From Caulobacteraceae bacterium (lineage in GTDB: Bacteria; Pseudomonadota; Alphaproteobacteria; Caulobacterales; Caulobacteraceae), in the NCBI GenBank assembly GCA_947478785.1, contig CANJXI010000002.1, positions 54,090-118,089 of the forward strand: a stretch of 64,000 nt of DNA, given 5' to 3'. A program made the translations under genes and the position numbers. The notes beneath the pieces are model-generated. The model saw only the letters and a list, made by a program, of their open reading frames with translations. It did no database searches and was not told the origin of the DNA. Shown here piece after piece: positions 36,456-44,932 of the stretch. Every line of letters starts with the position of its first letter. The stretch's first letter is position 1.

Positions 36456-38294
36456 ATGCCGATCCGCCGCCTGCCGCCAGAAACCGTCAATCGCATCGCC
36501 GCCGGCGAGGTGGTGGAACGCCCGGCGAGCGCGGTCAAGGAGCTGGTGGAGAACGCGTTGGACGCCGGCGCGGCGAAGGTCGAGGTGCAGGCCGACGGTG
36601 GCGGCCTGACCCGGGTCCTGGTGGCCGACGACGGCCAGGGCCTGGCGCCGCACGAGCTGCCGCTGGCGGTGGAGCGCCACGCCACCTCCAAGCTCGCCCC
36701 CGACGACGCCGGCGACTACGACCTCCTGCACATCGCCACCCTGGGCTTCCGGGGCGAGGCGCTGCCGTCCATCGGCTCGGTGGCGCGGCTGTCGATCACC
36801 AGCCGGGCCCGGGGGTCGGCTGACGCCTACGCCATCCTGGTCGAGGGCGGCGCGATGGGCGCGGTTTCGCCTGCCGCCTTCCCCGGGCCGCATGGGGCCA
36901 GGGTGGAGGTGCGGGACCTCTTCTACGCAACGCCCGCGCGGCTGAAGTTCATGAAGTCCGAACGCTCGGAAGCCATGGCTATCGCCGAGGAGCTCAAGCG
37001 CCAGGCCATGGCCCACGAGGCGGTGGCCTTCAGCCTGGACCTCGACGGGCGGCGCACCCTTCGCCTGCCGGCCGAGACGCCGGGCCCGGACGGGCGGCTC
37101 GCCCGGCTGGCCGCGATCATGGGGCGCGAGTTCGCCGACAATGCGCTCGCCCTCGAGCACGAGCGCGAGGGTGTCAGGCTCTCCGGCTTCGCGGGCCTGC
37201 CCACCTACAGCCGGGGCAACGCGGCCCACCAGTACCTGTTCGTCAACGGCCGGCCGGTGCGCGACCGGCTGCTGCAGGGGGCCCTCCGGGCCGCCTACGC
37301 CGACTTCCTGGCCCGCGACCGCCATCCGCTCGCCGCGCTCTATGTGAAGCTCGACACCGCCTATGTGGACGTCAACGTCCATCCCGCGAAGGCCGAGGTG
37401 CGGTTCCGCGATCCCGGGCTGGTGCGGGGCCTGATCATCGGCGGTCTGCGCCATGCCCTGGCCGGCGCCGGCCACCGGGCCTCGACGACGGTCTCCAGCG
37501 CCGCCCTGGGCGGTTTTCGGCCGGGCGGTTATCAGCCCCCGCCGTCCGCGGTGGGCTACTCGGCCTGGCGGCAGGGCGGCTGGCAGCCGCAGGCGGTGGC
37601 GACCGCGCTCCAGTCGATCCCGGGCCTCACCGAGGTCTCGGCCCGCGCCGAGCCCGCGTGGACGCCCGGCGTGGCGGAGGATCAGCCCTCAGCCCCGGTG
37701 TTCGATCCCGTGGACTTCCCGCTCGGCGCCGCCCGCGCCCAGGTGCACGAGACTTATATCGTCGCCCAGACCCGCGACGGAGTGGTCATCGTCGACCAGC
37801 ACGCGGCCCACGAGCGGCTGGTCTATGAGCGGATGAAGGGCGAGATGGCCGAGGGCGGCGTCGCCCGCCAGGCCCTGCTGCTGCCCGAGGTGGTCGAACT
37901 CGACCCCGCCGAGGCCGAGCGGGTGACGGCGAAGGCCGAGGAACTGGGCGCGCTGGGGCTGGTGCTGGAGGCCTTCGGCCCGGGCGCCGTGCTGGTCCGT
38001 GAGACGCCCGCGCTGCTGGGCGAGACCGACGTGCAGGGCCTGGTGCGCGACATCGCCGACGACCTCGCGGAGAACGGCCAGGCGCTGGCGCTCAAGGAAC
38101 GGCTGGCCGACGTCTGCTCGACCATGGCCTGCCACGGCTCGGTGCGAGCGGGCCGCAGGCTCTCCGCTCCGGAGATGAACGCCTTGCTGCGCCAGATGGA
38201 GGCCACGCCGCACTCCGGCCAGTGCAATCACGGCCGCCCGACCTACGTCGAACTCAAGCTCGCCGACATCGAACGCCTCTTCGGCCGCCGCTGA
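36456..38294 (+). CDS. mutL: DNA mismatch repair protein MutL with endonuclease motif
   Basis: The 612-residue protein has the GHKL ATPase domain (N-R-I-A-A-G-E-V near 11-18, [22 protein letters not shown]). A linker rich in Pro and Ala follows, and a C-terminal domain containing [12 protein letters not shown], the DQHA(X)2E(X)4E metal-dependent nuclease motif, and a late N-H-G-R-P-T. It should nick the daughter strand itself in a MutH-less mismatch repair system. It ends four bases from the converging rsmD stop. Confidence 0.97.
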   Translation: MPIRRLPPETVNRIAAGEVVERPASAVKELVENALDAGAAKVEVQADGGGLTRVLVADDGQGLAPHELPLAVERHATSKLAPDDAGDYDLLHIATLGFRGEALPSIGSVARLSITSRARGSADAYAILVEGGAMGAVSPAAFPGPHGARVEVRDLFYATPARLKFMKSERSEAMAIAEELKRQAMAHEAVAFSLDLDGRRTLRLPAETPGPDGRLARLAAIMGREFADNALALEHEREGVRLSGFAGLPTYSRGNAAHQYLFVNGRPVRDRLLQGALRAAYADFLARDRHPLAALYVKLDTAYVDVNVHPAKAEVRFRDPGLVRGLIIGGLRHALAGAGHRASTTVSSAALGGFRPGGYQPPPSAVGYSAWRQGGWQPQAVATALQSIPGLTEVSARAEPAWTPGVAEDQPSAPVFDPVDFPLGAARAQVHETYIVAQTRDGVVIVDQHAAHERLVYERMKGEMAEGGVARQALLLPEVVELDPAEAERVTAKAEELGALGLVLEAFGPGAVLVRETPALLGETDVQGLVRDIADDLAENGQALALKERLADVCSTMACHGSVRAGRRLSAPEMNALLRQMEATPHSGQCNHGRPTYVELKLADIERLFGRR

Positions 38295-38298
38295 GGGC

Positions 38299-38868
38299 CT
38301 AGCTCTCGAACCGCAGGAAATGCCCCCGCGCCGCGCCGTAGTCGCGCGTATCCAGCGGCTCGAACCCTTCGACGCTGAATGCCGTTTCGGAAACCCCGCG
38401 CTCGAACATCACCAGCGCGCCCGGCGCCAGCCAGCCCCCCGCGGCGAGCTTGGCCAGCGCGATCTCACCCAGGCCTTTGGCGTAGGGCGGATCCAGGAAA
38501 GCCACATCGAAGGCCGGGCCGTCGGCGCCCGGCTTGACGCCCAGGTCGGTGGCGTCGCGGCGGTGGACGCGGGTCTTGCCGAACAGGCCGCCCAGCGCAT
38601 CGACGTTCTCGCGGATCGCGCCGCGCGCCGCCTCGTCGGTCTCCACGAAGAGGCAGAAGGCGGCGCCGCGCGAGAGCGCCTCGAAGCCCAGGGCGCCGGA
38701 GCCCGCGAAGAGATCGATGACCCGCTTGCTCCGCAGGCCGTCGGCCCAGGGCGCGTGCTCCAGGATGTTGAAGATCGATTCCCGCGCGCGGTCCGAGGTG
38801 GGGCGCGTGGCCTGGCCCGGCGGGGCGTGCAGGGTCCGGCCCCGGAATTCTCCCGACACGATGCGCAT
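38299..38868 (-). CDS. rsmD: 16S rRNA (guanine(966)-N(2))-methyltransferase
   Basis: The 189-residue Rossmann methyltransferase begins M-R-I-V-S-G-E-F-R-G-R and has the SAM loop V-I-D-L-F-A-G-S-G-A-L-G-F-E-A near 49-63 and the catalytic D-P-P-Y near residue 125. It methylates G966 of 16S rRNA in the 30S subunit. It lies 9 bases downstream of the acyltransferase gene and may be cotranscribed with the lipid genes. Confidence 0.95.
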   Translation of the reverse strand: MRIVSGEFRGRTLHAPPGQATRPTSDRARESIFNILEHAPWADGLRSKRVIDLFAGSGALGFEALSRGAAFCLFVETDEAARGAIRENVDALGGLFGKTRVHRRDATDLGVKPGADGPAFDVAFLDPPYAKGLGEIALAKLAAGGWLAPGALVMFERGVSETAFSVEGFEPLDTRDYGAARGHFLRFES

Positions 38869-38877
38869 AGGGTCTTC

Positions 38878-39516
38878 TTAGGCCCAGCGCTGTGGCGGGG
38901 CGAGGGCCTTCAGCGCTTCCAGCCGGGCGCGCAGTTCCTCCATGAAGGCCATGCGGTCGCCGCCCCAGCGGAACGGGTCGCCGACCAGCACCGTGCAGTT
39001 CATCGGCACCGGCACATGGGCGCCCTTGGGCAGGACGCGGCCGGCGCCCTGCAGCCAGACCGGCGTCACCGGCGCGCCGGGGAAGGCCGCCGCCAGCTTG
39101 GCGACCCCGGTCTTGAGGCGGGTGAGTTCCTGGCCGTCGCCCCGCGTGCCTTCCGGGAAGATCAGCACGATGTCGCCCGCCGCCAGCGCCTCGCGGGCCG
39201 GGGCCAGGATGTCCTCGCCGGCCTGCGCCCGGTCGCGGGCCACCGGCACGATGGCCAGGATGTTGCGCGAGAACCAGCTCATCACCGCGCTCTTGAGGAA
39301 GTAGTCGGCCGCCGCGGCCGGCCGCACCCGGTCCAGCGCCCGGGTCGGGTAGATGGTCAGGAGCAGGATGGTGTCGACGTGGCTCGCGTGGTTGGCCACC
39401 AGGATCGCGGGACCTTTGAGCGGCAGCTTCTCGCGGCCCACCACATCGGCGCCGGTGAACACCCGGGCCAGCGGCCGGGCGATCAGCACGATCACCGCGC
39501 GCCTCAGAAAGCGCAT
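38878..39516 (-). CDS. 1-acylglycerol-3-phosphate acyltransferase-like protein
   Basis: The 212-residue protein has the PlsC motifs N-H-A-S-H-V-D (HX4D) near 41-47 and F-P-E-G-T-R near 119-124, and a hydrophobic N-terminus. It should acylate lysophosphatidate or a related lysolipid at the membrane. Its ATG directly follows the TAG of the cytidylyltransferase gene (TAGATG), so these two are one operon. The context of a YnbB-like and a YnbA-like gene suggests a dedicated lipid pathway rather than the housekeeping PlsC. Confidence 0.9.
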   Translation of the reverse strand: MRFLRRAVIVLIARPLARVFTGADVVGREKLPLKGPAILVANHASHVDTILLLTIYPTRALDRVRPAAAADYFLKSAVMSWFSRNILAIVPVARDRAQAGEDILAPAREALAAGDIVLIFPEGTRGDGQELTRLKTGVAKLAAAFPGAPVTPVWLQGAGRVLPKGAHVPVPMNCTVLVGDPFRWGGDRMAFMEELRARLEALKALAPPQRWA

Positions 39517-40479
39517 CTAGAAGTCCCTCAGGGCGAAGAAGATCAGGATGTGGAAATAGAGTGGCGCGGTGAAGATCAGGCTGTCGGCCCGGTCAAGGAT
39601 GCCGCCGTGCCCGGGGATCAGGGCGCTGGAGTCCTTGACCCCGATGTCGCGCTTCACCGCGCTCATGGTCACGTCGCCCGCGAACCCCGCCACGGGCAGG
39701 AAGACCGCCAGGATCGCCAGGCCCAGGCCGCTCAGCGGCGTGAACACCGGACCCAGAAACCAGATCAGCGCGGCCGTCGAGATCCAGCCGCCGAGGAAGC
39801 CCTCCCAGGTCTTGTTGGGGCTGACCTTGGGGATGATCTTGCGGCGGCCCATCGCCTTGCCCCAGCAATACTGCAGGACGTCGTTGGCCTCGGTGGCGAC
39901 CAGCAGGAAGAACACCAGGCCCGCCGGCCCGGCCGGCAGGTCGTGCGCCGGCGCCCGCATCAGGTAGGCGGCGTAACCCAGGCTGTAGACGCAGGTGACC
40001 AGGCCCCAGTGGAAGCTCGCCGCCGTCGCCAGATAGGCCCGCGTCTGGCCGATCACCGCCATGGCGAAGGGGATGAACATGAAGACATAGACCGGGATGA
40101 ACACCAGGTACATGCCGTACCGGTTGATCGCGATGAAGCTGTAGCTGACCGGAATGCAGAGGTAGGCCAGCAGCACGATCAGCCGGTCCTCCGGCCGGAT
40201 GTGGGCCAGCGACAGGAATTCGCGCAGCGCGATGAAGCTGATCACCACGAACAGCAGGGTGACCGCCACCCAGCCCAGCAGCAGGGCGCCGGCGAGCAGC
40301 GCGATCATCACCCACCACGACCGGATCCGCTCCCGCAGGTTCGTATAGTCCTTCCCGGGCTTCAGCCTGGGCAGGGCCTGGGCGACAGCGACCGCCAGGG
40401 TCAGCACGCCCAGCACGCCGCCCAGGCCCCAGAGCAGCGCGGGCGGCTGGTCGGCGAAGACGCTGGCGATGGCGACCAT
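39517..40479 (-). CDS. phosphatidate cytidylyltransferase family protein, YnbB-like
   Basis: The 320-residue protein has about eight membrane segments and the CdsA signature near its C-terminus: S-A-L-I-P-G-H-G-G-I-L-D-R-A-D-S, with the second aspartates that hold Mg2+. It makes a CDP-activated lipid from CTP and a phosphatidate. The pairing with a divergent CDP-alcohol phosphatidyltransferase 98 bases upstream resembles E. coli ynbA-ynbB, and with N-terminal long helices it is probably a second copy beside the housekeeping cdsA. Confidence 0.88.
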   Translation of the reverse strand: MVAIASVFADQPPALLWGLGGVLGVLTLAVAVAQALPRLKPGKDYTNLRERIRSWWVMIALLAGALLLGWVAVTLLFVVISFIALREFLSLAHIRPEDRLIVLLAYLCIPVSYSFIAINRYGMYLVFIPVYVFMFIPFAMAVIGQTRAYLATAASFHWGLVTCVYSLGYAAYLMRAPAHDLPAGPAGLVFFLLVATEANDVLQYCWGKAMGRRKIIPKVSPNKTWEGFLGGWISTAALIWFLGPVFTPLSGLGLAILAVFLPVAGFAGDVTMSAVKRDIGVKDSSALIPGHGGILDRADSLIFTAPLYFHILIFFALRDF

Positions 40480-40578
40480 GAAACCCCCTGGATCGGCGCG
40501 AGCATGACGGGCGCGCCGGGAGGGTCAAGCCGCCGTGGCTTGACCGGGGCTGCGGGCGCGGGCGAGGGTCGCTCGCCC

Positions 40579-40965
40579 ATGCGGAACCTTGCCCGGTCGA
40601 CCTTCGTCCATATCGCCTTCGCGTTCGTCGCCATGGGCGGCTGGACGCTCTGGGCCAACAGCGGCCACGGCCTGGCCGCGGCCTGGCGCCCGGCGCTGGT
40701 CCAGGGCGTCATCTCCGGAGTCATCACGCTTGTCATGAAGCGGGCGATCGAGGCGATGGTCGCGCGGCTGTCCGGACCGGCCGCCTTCGTGGTTCCGCCG
40801 CTCGTGACGGCCAGCGTCATCCTGGCCGTCCTGGTCACCGTCCACCGCCTGATCGGCACGCCCGAGGTCGCCCGGACGATCGCGGTTCCGTGGTCGGTCT
40901 CGACCCTCTATGCCATCGTCTATGGCGCCGCGGTGGCGCGCGGACGAAGCAGGGCCGAGGCATGA
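40579..40965 (+). CDS. four-helix membrane protein of unknown function
   Basis: From the ATG at 40579 the gene encodes 128 residues with four predicted transmembrane segments (about 10-26, 33-50, 68-86 and 98-115) and few charged residues. I do not recognise the family. Its stop overlaps the start of the CDP-alcohol transferase gene in ATGA, so the two are translationally coupled and it probably acts in the same membrane-lipid process. Confidence 0.7.
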   Translation: MRNLARSTFVHIAFAFVAMGGWTLWANSGHGLAAAWRPALVQGVISGVITLVMKRAIEAMVARLSGPAAFVVPPLVTASVILAVLVTVHRLIGTPEVARTIAVPWSVSTLYAIVYGAAVARGRSRAEA

Positions 40966-41639
40966 CCGAAGACGGGCTGGAAAACCGCCGCCCTCTGAAA
41001 AGTCGGGGCAGCGGCTGGGCCCGGGGCCTGGCCCGGGCGCTGGCCCGCGCGGGCGCCAGGCCCAACCACATCTCCGCCGCCAGCGTCGCCTTCGCGGCCG
41101 CGGGCTTCGCGCTCTTCGTCATCGCCGGCCTGCAGCCGCCGCCCGTCCGTACCGCGGCCCTCGTCGGCGCGGCGCTCTGCATCCAGCTTCGCCTGGTCTG
41201 CAACCTGCTCGACGGGATGGTGGCGGTGGAATACCAGCGCGGCAGCGCCTCGGGGCCGATCTGGAACGAACTGCCGGACCGGTTCGCCGACGCCCTGTTC
41301 CTGGCCGGCGCCGGTTATTGCGCGGCGGGCGCGGGCTACTTCCTGCTGCTGGGTCCCGTCCTCGGCTGGCTGGCCGCCGTCCTGGCGGTGACCACGGCCT
41401 ATCTGCGGGAGCTCGGCCGTGGGTTGGGTTTTCCCGCCGATTTCTCGGGCCCCATGGCCAAGCCGCAGCGGATGGCCGCGCTGACCGTCACCGCCGTGGC
41501 CGCCGCCTTCGAACCGCTATGGGGCGGCCATGGCCAGACCATCCTCGCGGGCCTCGCCGTGATCGTCCTGGGCGCGGGCCTGACCGTGATCGGCCGCACG
41601 CGCACCCTGGCCCGGCGCCTGGCCGAGGCGAAACGCTGA
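40962..41639 (+). CDS. CDP-alcohol phosphatidyltransferase family protein, YnbA-like, with Asn substitutions
   Basis: The 225-residue membrane protein carries a CDP-alcohol transferase motif, but read as N-L-L-D-G-M-V-A-V then E-Y-Q-R-G-S-A-S-G-P-I-W-N-E-L-P-D-R-F-A-D. The first and third aspartates of the classical D-x2-D-G-x2-A-R-x8-G-x3-D-x3-D are Asn and the Arg is Val. E. coli YnbA shows the same two Asn, so this is a subfamily mark rather than decay. It probably joins a CDP-lipid made by the YnbB-like enzyme to an unknown alcohol. Its stop abuts the opposing pseudouridine synthase stop (TGATCA). Confidence 0.85.
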   Translation: MTEDGLENRRPLKSRGSGWARGLARALARAGARPNHISAASVAFAAAGFALFVIAGLQPPPVRTAALVGAALCIQLRLVCNLLDGMVAVEYQRGSASGPIWNELPDRFADALFLAGAGYCAAGAGYFLLLGPVLGWLAAVLAVTTAYLRELGRGLGFPADFSGPMAKPQRMAALTVTAVAAAFEPLWGGHGQTILAGLAVIVLGAGLTVIGRTRTLARRLAEAKR

Positions 41640-42695
41640 TCAGCGGGGCTTTGGTCCGCCTGGGCGGGGCGGGGCGGCCGTCGCCGCGCCGGGCTTGCCG
41701 CCCGAGCGGCGCTTGGGGCCCGCCTTCGGCTTGGTGACGGGCTTGGGCTTTGGCTTGGCCCAGCCGGCCTTGTATTCGGTCTTCGGCGCGGGCTCGGCCG
41801 GCGCCTTGCGGGAACGCTGGGCCGGGCGGCCGGTCCGACCGGTGCGCGGACCCCGGTCGAGCTCCACGGCGCCCCGGCGCGGGCCGGCGGCGGCCGGCGC
41901 GGCGGGCGCCTTCCACAGCGGCCGGTCGCCCTTGGGCAGGTTGGCGGGGGCGATGTGCGGGGCGAACTGTTCGCGGATCACGCGCGGGCCGACCTCCTCG
42001 ATCTCGCCGGGCAGCAGGGTTCCCAGCGCCAGCGGGCCGTAGGAGAGGCGGATCAGCCGGTTCACCTTCAGGCCCAGCGCCTCCAGGACGCGGCGGACCT
42101 CGCGGTTCTTGCCCTCCGCCAGCACCACGGTGATCCACAGGTTGGCGCCCTGCGGCCCCTCCTTGGCCTTGTCGAGGCTGGCCTCGATGGCGCCGTAGTG
42201 GACGCCCTCGACGGTGATGCCGTTCTTCAGGGTGTCGAGCTTCTCCTGGGTGACCCGGCCCCGGGCGCGGGCCCGATAGCGGCGCACGACGCCGGTCTGC
42301 GGCAGTTCCAGGGCGCGCGCCAGGCCGCCGTCGTTGGTAAGCAGCAGCAGGCCCTCGGAATTGATGTCCAGCCGCCCCACCGAGATCAGCCGGGGCAGGC
42401 CCTTGGGCAGGGCCTCGAACACCGTGGGCCGGCCCTGCGGGTCGCTGTGCGAGGTCACCAGGTCGAGGGGCTTGTGGTAGCGGAAGAGGCGCGCGGGCTC
42501 GGCCTCGTTGACCACCTTGCCGTCGACGGTGAGGATGTCGCCCGCCTCGACCTTGACGGCCGGCGTGGTCAGCACCTTGCCGTTCAGCGCCACGCGCCCG
42601 GCCTCGATCAGCCGCTCGACCTCGCGCCGCGAGGCGACGCCGGCGCGGGCCAGGGCCTTGGCGACGCGGTCGCCGTCGGCGGCTGCATCGGGCAT
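41640..42695 (-). CDS. RluB/RsuA-family pseudouridine synthase with basic tail
   Basis: The 351-residue protein from ATG 42695 has an N-terminal S4 RNA-binding domain (A-L-A-R-A-G-V-A-S-R-R-E-V-E), the catalytic G-R-L-D-I-N-S-E-G-L-L-L-L near residue 106, and a late G-x-N-R-E-V-R-R motif. The last 110 residues are a low-complexity Lys/Pro/Arg tail that probably clamps rRNA. RluB (23S U2605) is the best guess; RsuA or RluE/F are alternatives. Confidence 0.9.
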   Translation of the reverse strand: MPDAAADGDRVAKALARAGVASRREVERLIEAGRVALNGKVLTTPAVKVEAGDILTVDGKVVNEAEPARLFRYHKPLDLVTSHSDPQGRPTVFEALPKGLPRLISVGRLDINSEGLLLLTNDGGLARALELPQTGVVRRYRARARGRVTQEKLDTLKNGITVEGVHYGAIEASLDKAKEGPQGANLWITVVLAEGKNREVRRVLEALGLKVNRLIRLSYGPLALGTLLPGEIEEVGPRVIREQFAPHIAPANLPKGDRPLWKAPAAPAAAGPRRGAVELDRGPRTGRTGRPAQRSRKAPAEPAPKTEYKAGWAKPKPKPVTKPKAGPKRRSGGKPGAATAAPPRPGGPKPR

Positions 42696-42737
42696 GCGGG
42701 CTTGACCGGGCGGGCCGCTGCCGGTTCGGTGAGGATC

Positions 42738-43196
42738 GTGGATCATGACCATCTCACCATGCGCATCGCCCTCGAAGCCGCGCAAGCGGCAGCCGGGCGC
42801 GGCGAGACGCCGGTTGGCGCCGTGGTGGTCGATCCGGCCTCCAGCGAAGTGATCGCGGTGGGCGCCAACAGTCCCATCGGGTCGAACGACCCGACCGCGC
42901 ACGCCGAGATCGTGGCGCTCAGGGCGGCGGCCGCCCGGCTGGGCAACTATCGGCTGACGGGCCTGACCCTGGTGGTGACGCTGGAGCCCTGCGCCATGTG
43001 CGCCGGCGCGATCAGCCACGCGCGGATCGGACGGCTGGTGTTCGGGGCGCAGGACCCCAAGGGTGGGGCGGTGGTCAACGGCGTCCGGTTCTTCGAACAG
43101 CCCACCTGCCACCACCGGCCGGCGGTCGAGGGCGGCGTGCTGGCCGAGGAGAGCTCGGCGATGCTCAAGGGGTTCTTCAGGGCGCGGCGGGGTTAG
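42738..43196 (+). CDS. tadA: tRNA-specific adenosine deaminase
   Basis: The 152-residue zinc deaminase has H-A-E near residue 56-58, with zinc Cys in P-C-A-M-C, and the A-R-I-x-R-L-V-F-G-A loop. It converts A34 of tRNA-Arg(ACG) to inosine. The start is uncertain: GTG 42738 gives the usual short lead before M-R-I-A-L-E-A-A, with ATG 42759 as alternative. Its end overlaps 20 bases with the opposing acetyltransferase gene. Confidence 0.93.
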   Translation: MDHDHLTMRIALEAAQAAAGRGETPVGAVVVDPASSEVIAVGANSPIGSNDPTAHAEIVALRAAAARLGNYRLTGLTLVVTLEPCAMCAGAISHARIGRLVFGAQDPKGGAVVNGVRFFEQPTCHHRPAVEGGVLAEESSAMLKGFFRARRG

Positions 43197-43776
43197 CGAA
43201 CGCCGCCAGCCGCGCGTCGAGGCGATCGCGCACGGCCGGCCATTCCCCGGCCAGGACCGAGAACACCACCGTGTCTCGCACCCGGCCGGTCCAGGTCACC
43301 CGGTCCTGGCGCATGACGCCTTCCTGCACCGCGCCGAGCTTCAGCACCGCGGCGCGGCTGCGCAGGTTCAGCGCGTCCACGCGAAAGACGACGCGCCGCG
43401 CTCCGGTGTCGAAGGCGTGGCCCATCAGCAGGCGCTTGGCCCCCGGGTTGATCGGCCCGCCGCGCGCGTCGGGCCGATAGTAGGTGCCGCCGATCTCGAC
43501 GCTGGCGTTGGCGGCGTCCGGCGCCAGGAACGAGGAGAGGCCGACGCAGCGGCCCTGGGCGATCACGGCGAAGGCGATGGCCTGGCCGGCCGCCACTTGG
43601 CGCGACAGGCGCAGCCAGCTCGGCTCGAACTCGGCGCCCGCCCAGGAGATGGGATAGAGCGCCGTCCAGATGTCCGGGTCGGCCGCGCAGGCCGCCCGCA
43701 GCGCCTCGGGGTGCGCCTCGGCCAGGGGCTCCAGCCGCGCGAAGGGATTTTCCAGGACCGCGGGTTCGAGTTTCAT
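43177..43776 (-). CDS. GNAT family N-acetyltransferase (RimJ/RimL type)
   Basis: The 199-residue protein has the GNAT fold: a V-E-I-G-G-T-Y-Y strand near 93-100, a divergent acetyl-CoA loop region (D-A-R-G-G-P-I-N-P-G), then F-R-V-D-A-L-N-L-R-S-R-A-A-V, with the N-x-R-S-R-A-A-x-x-K-L-G-A motif of RimJ/RimL. It may acetylate a protein N-terminus or an amino compound. Expression should not extend into the sRNA, which starts upstream on the opposite strand. Confidence 0.88.
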   Translation of the reverse strand: MKLEPAVLENPFARLEPLAEAHPEALRAACAADPDIWTALYPISWAGAEFEPSWLRLSRQVAAGQAIAFAVIAQGRCVGLSSFLAPDAANASVEIGGTYYRPDARGGPINPGAKRLLMGHAFDTGARRVVFRVDALNLRSRAAVLKLGAVQEGVMRQDRVTWTGRVRDTVVFSVLAGEWPAVRDRLDARLAAFANPAAP

Positions 43777-43839
43777 GGATTCATCCGACGCCAAAAATAT
43801 CCGCGCCGCTCTTGCACAGCTTGGATCCGCGCATAAGTG

Positions 43840-43910
43840 AGGCTTGCCCATTCCTGGGCGTTTCCTCCCAATGACTTACCGCCGGGCCCAACAGGCCGGC
43901 GGTTTTTTTT
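43840..43910 (+). ncRNA. short regulatory RNA, copy 2 (anti-SD core)
   Basis: After a short G-rich 5' end (GTGAGGC, also near the start of copy 1) comes hairpin GCCCA-TTCC-TGGGC (43846-43859), then TTTCCTCCC (43861-43869), AATGACTTA, a terminator hairpin CCGCCGGGCC-CAACA-GGCCGGCGG (43879-43902) and T8 (43903-43910). The core TTCCTGGGCGTTTCCTCCC is identical to the minus-strand RNA at 676-757, while the terminator stems differ completely, so these are paralogues conserved at the unpaired core. The exposed CCUCCC complements ribosome-binding sites. TTGCAC at 43812 may be a -35, but no matching -10 at usual spacing is clear. Confidence 0.7.
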
Positions 43911-43914
43911 GGTC

Positions 43915-44670
43915 TCAATGGCCGGCCAGATAGAGCTGCGCGCTCTGGACCAGGTAGGTGACGCCGACGCCGGTGACGATCCAGCGGGTCCAGCGCTTGA
44001 AGTCCACGTCGTTCAGCCGGTCGAGGATCACCCCGCCCACCGCCGTTCCGGCCATCGACAGCGGGATGGCCAGCGCGAACACCCACCAGGGCGGCATGCC
44101 CTTGCCGCCGGCGGCGAACAGCGGCGCGCCATAGACCACGATCTTGGCCAGGTGGGCGAACACCTGGGTCGCGGCCTTGGTGGCGACGATGGCGTGGCGG
44201 GTGAGCGCGGTGCGCACGAAGAAGATGTCGAGCAGGGGCCCGGCCACGCCGGCCGCCAGGTTCAGGCCGGTGACCGAGAGGCCGGAGAGGAAGGCCTGCG
44301 GGGGCCGCGCGGCGTCCAGGTTGATCCACCGCTGCGGCAGCCACGTCAGCCAGGGCACCAGGCCCAGGAACAGGTAGAGCAGCGGCTTGGACGGAACCAG
44401 CGCCAGGAAGCTTACCGCCACCCCGGCGATCAGCGAGGCCAGCGCATACCAGCCGACGATGTCCCAGCGGACATGCTTACGATGCAGGATCGCCCGCCAG
44501 CCGTTGGCGACCAGCTGCAGGACGCCGTGGGTGACGAAGGCGGCCGACACCGGCAAGACCACGGCCAGCCCGCCCATCAGGACAAGGCCGCCGGCCATGC
44601 CGAAGACGCCGGACAGGGCCGCGGTGACGAACGCCATCACCACGATGAAGAACGCGGCCAGGATGCTCAT
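43915..44670 (-). CDS. TSUP family (TauE/SafE) membrane transporter
   Basis: The 251-residue protein has about seven or eight membrane segments and the opening S-G-V-F-G-M-A-G-G-L-V-L-M-G typical of TauE/SafE proteins, which export sulfite, sulfonates or organic acids. The ATG at 44670 has GGAGGA eight bases before. The gene ends four bases after the sRNA terminator in the opposite direction. Confidence 0.9.
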   Translation of the reverse strand: MSILAAFFIVVMAFVTAALSGVFGMAGGLVLMGGLAVVLPVSAAFVTHGVLQLVANGWRAILHRKHVRWDIVGWYALASLIAGVAVSFLALVPSKPLLYLFLGLVPWLTWLPQRWINLDAARPPQAFLSGLSVTGLNLAAGVAGPLLDIFFVRTALTRHAIVATKAATQVFAHLAKIVVYGAPLFAAGGKGMPPWWVFALAIPLSMAGTAVGGVILDRLNDVDFKRWTRWIVTGVGVTYLVQSAQLYLAGH

Positions 44671-44880
44671 GGGAATAGTCCTCCGGGGTTGCGACCCGCC
44701 CCGGCGGGCGGGCACAGGCCACCCCCGGTCGCGGATCTGCTGCGCGTCGCGCGCAAGAACTGAGGAGCGGCCGGGCGTCTCGCGCCGTCTGGCCTTGGGT
44801 CACAGGCGCGGCGCCGGGCCCTGGGGGGCCTTGGCGCGCCTCGTCCGGTGCCGGGCGCCCTATGCGATCGGTCGAGCTCA

Positions 44881-44902
44881 TGTGAACGGCGTTCGCTTAC
44901 AC
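44881..44902. promoter_or_regulatory. dyad-symmetric site, candidate TetR-type operator
   Basis: TGTGAACGGCGTTCGCTTACAC has TGTGAACG facing CGCTTACA with six of eight positions complementary, a form seen in TetR-type operators. It lies between the MFS gene and the TSUP gene, 211 bases before the latter's start. Confidence 0.3.
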
Positions 44903-44932
44903 CCGCCGTGACCCCAAGGCCAAGCTTGGATG

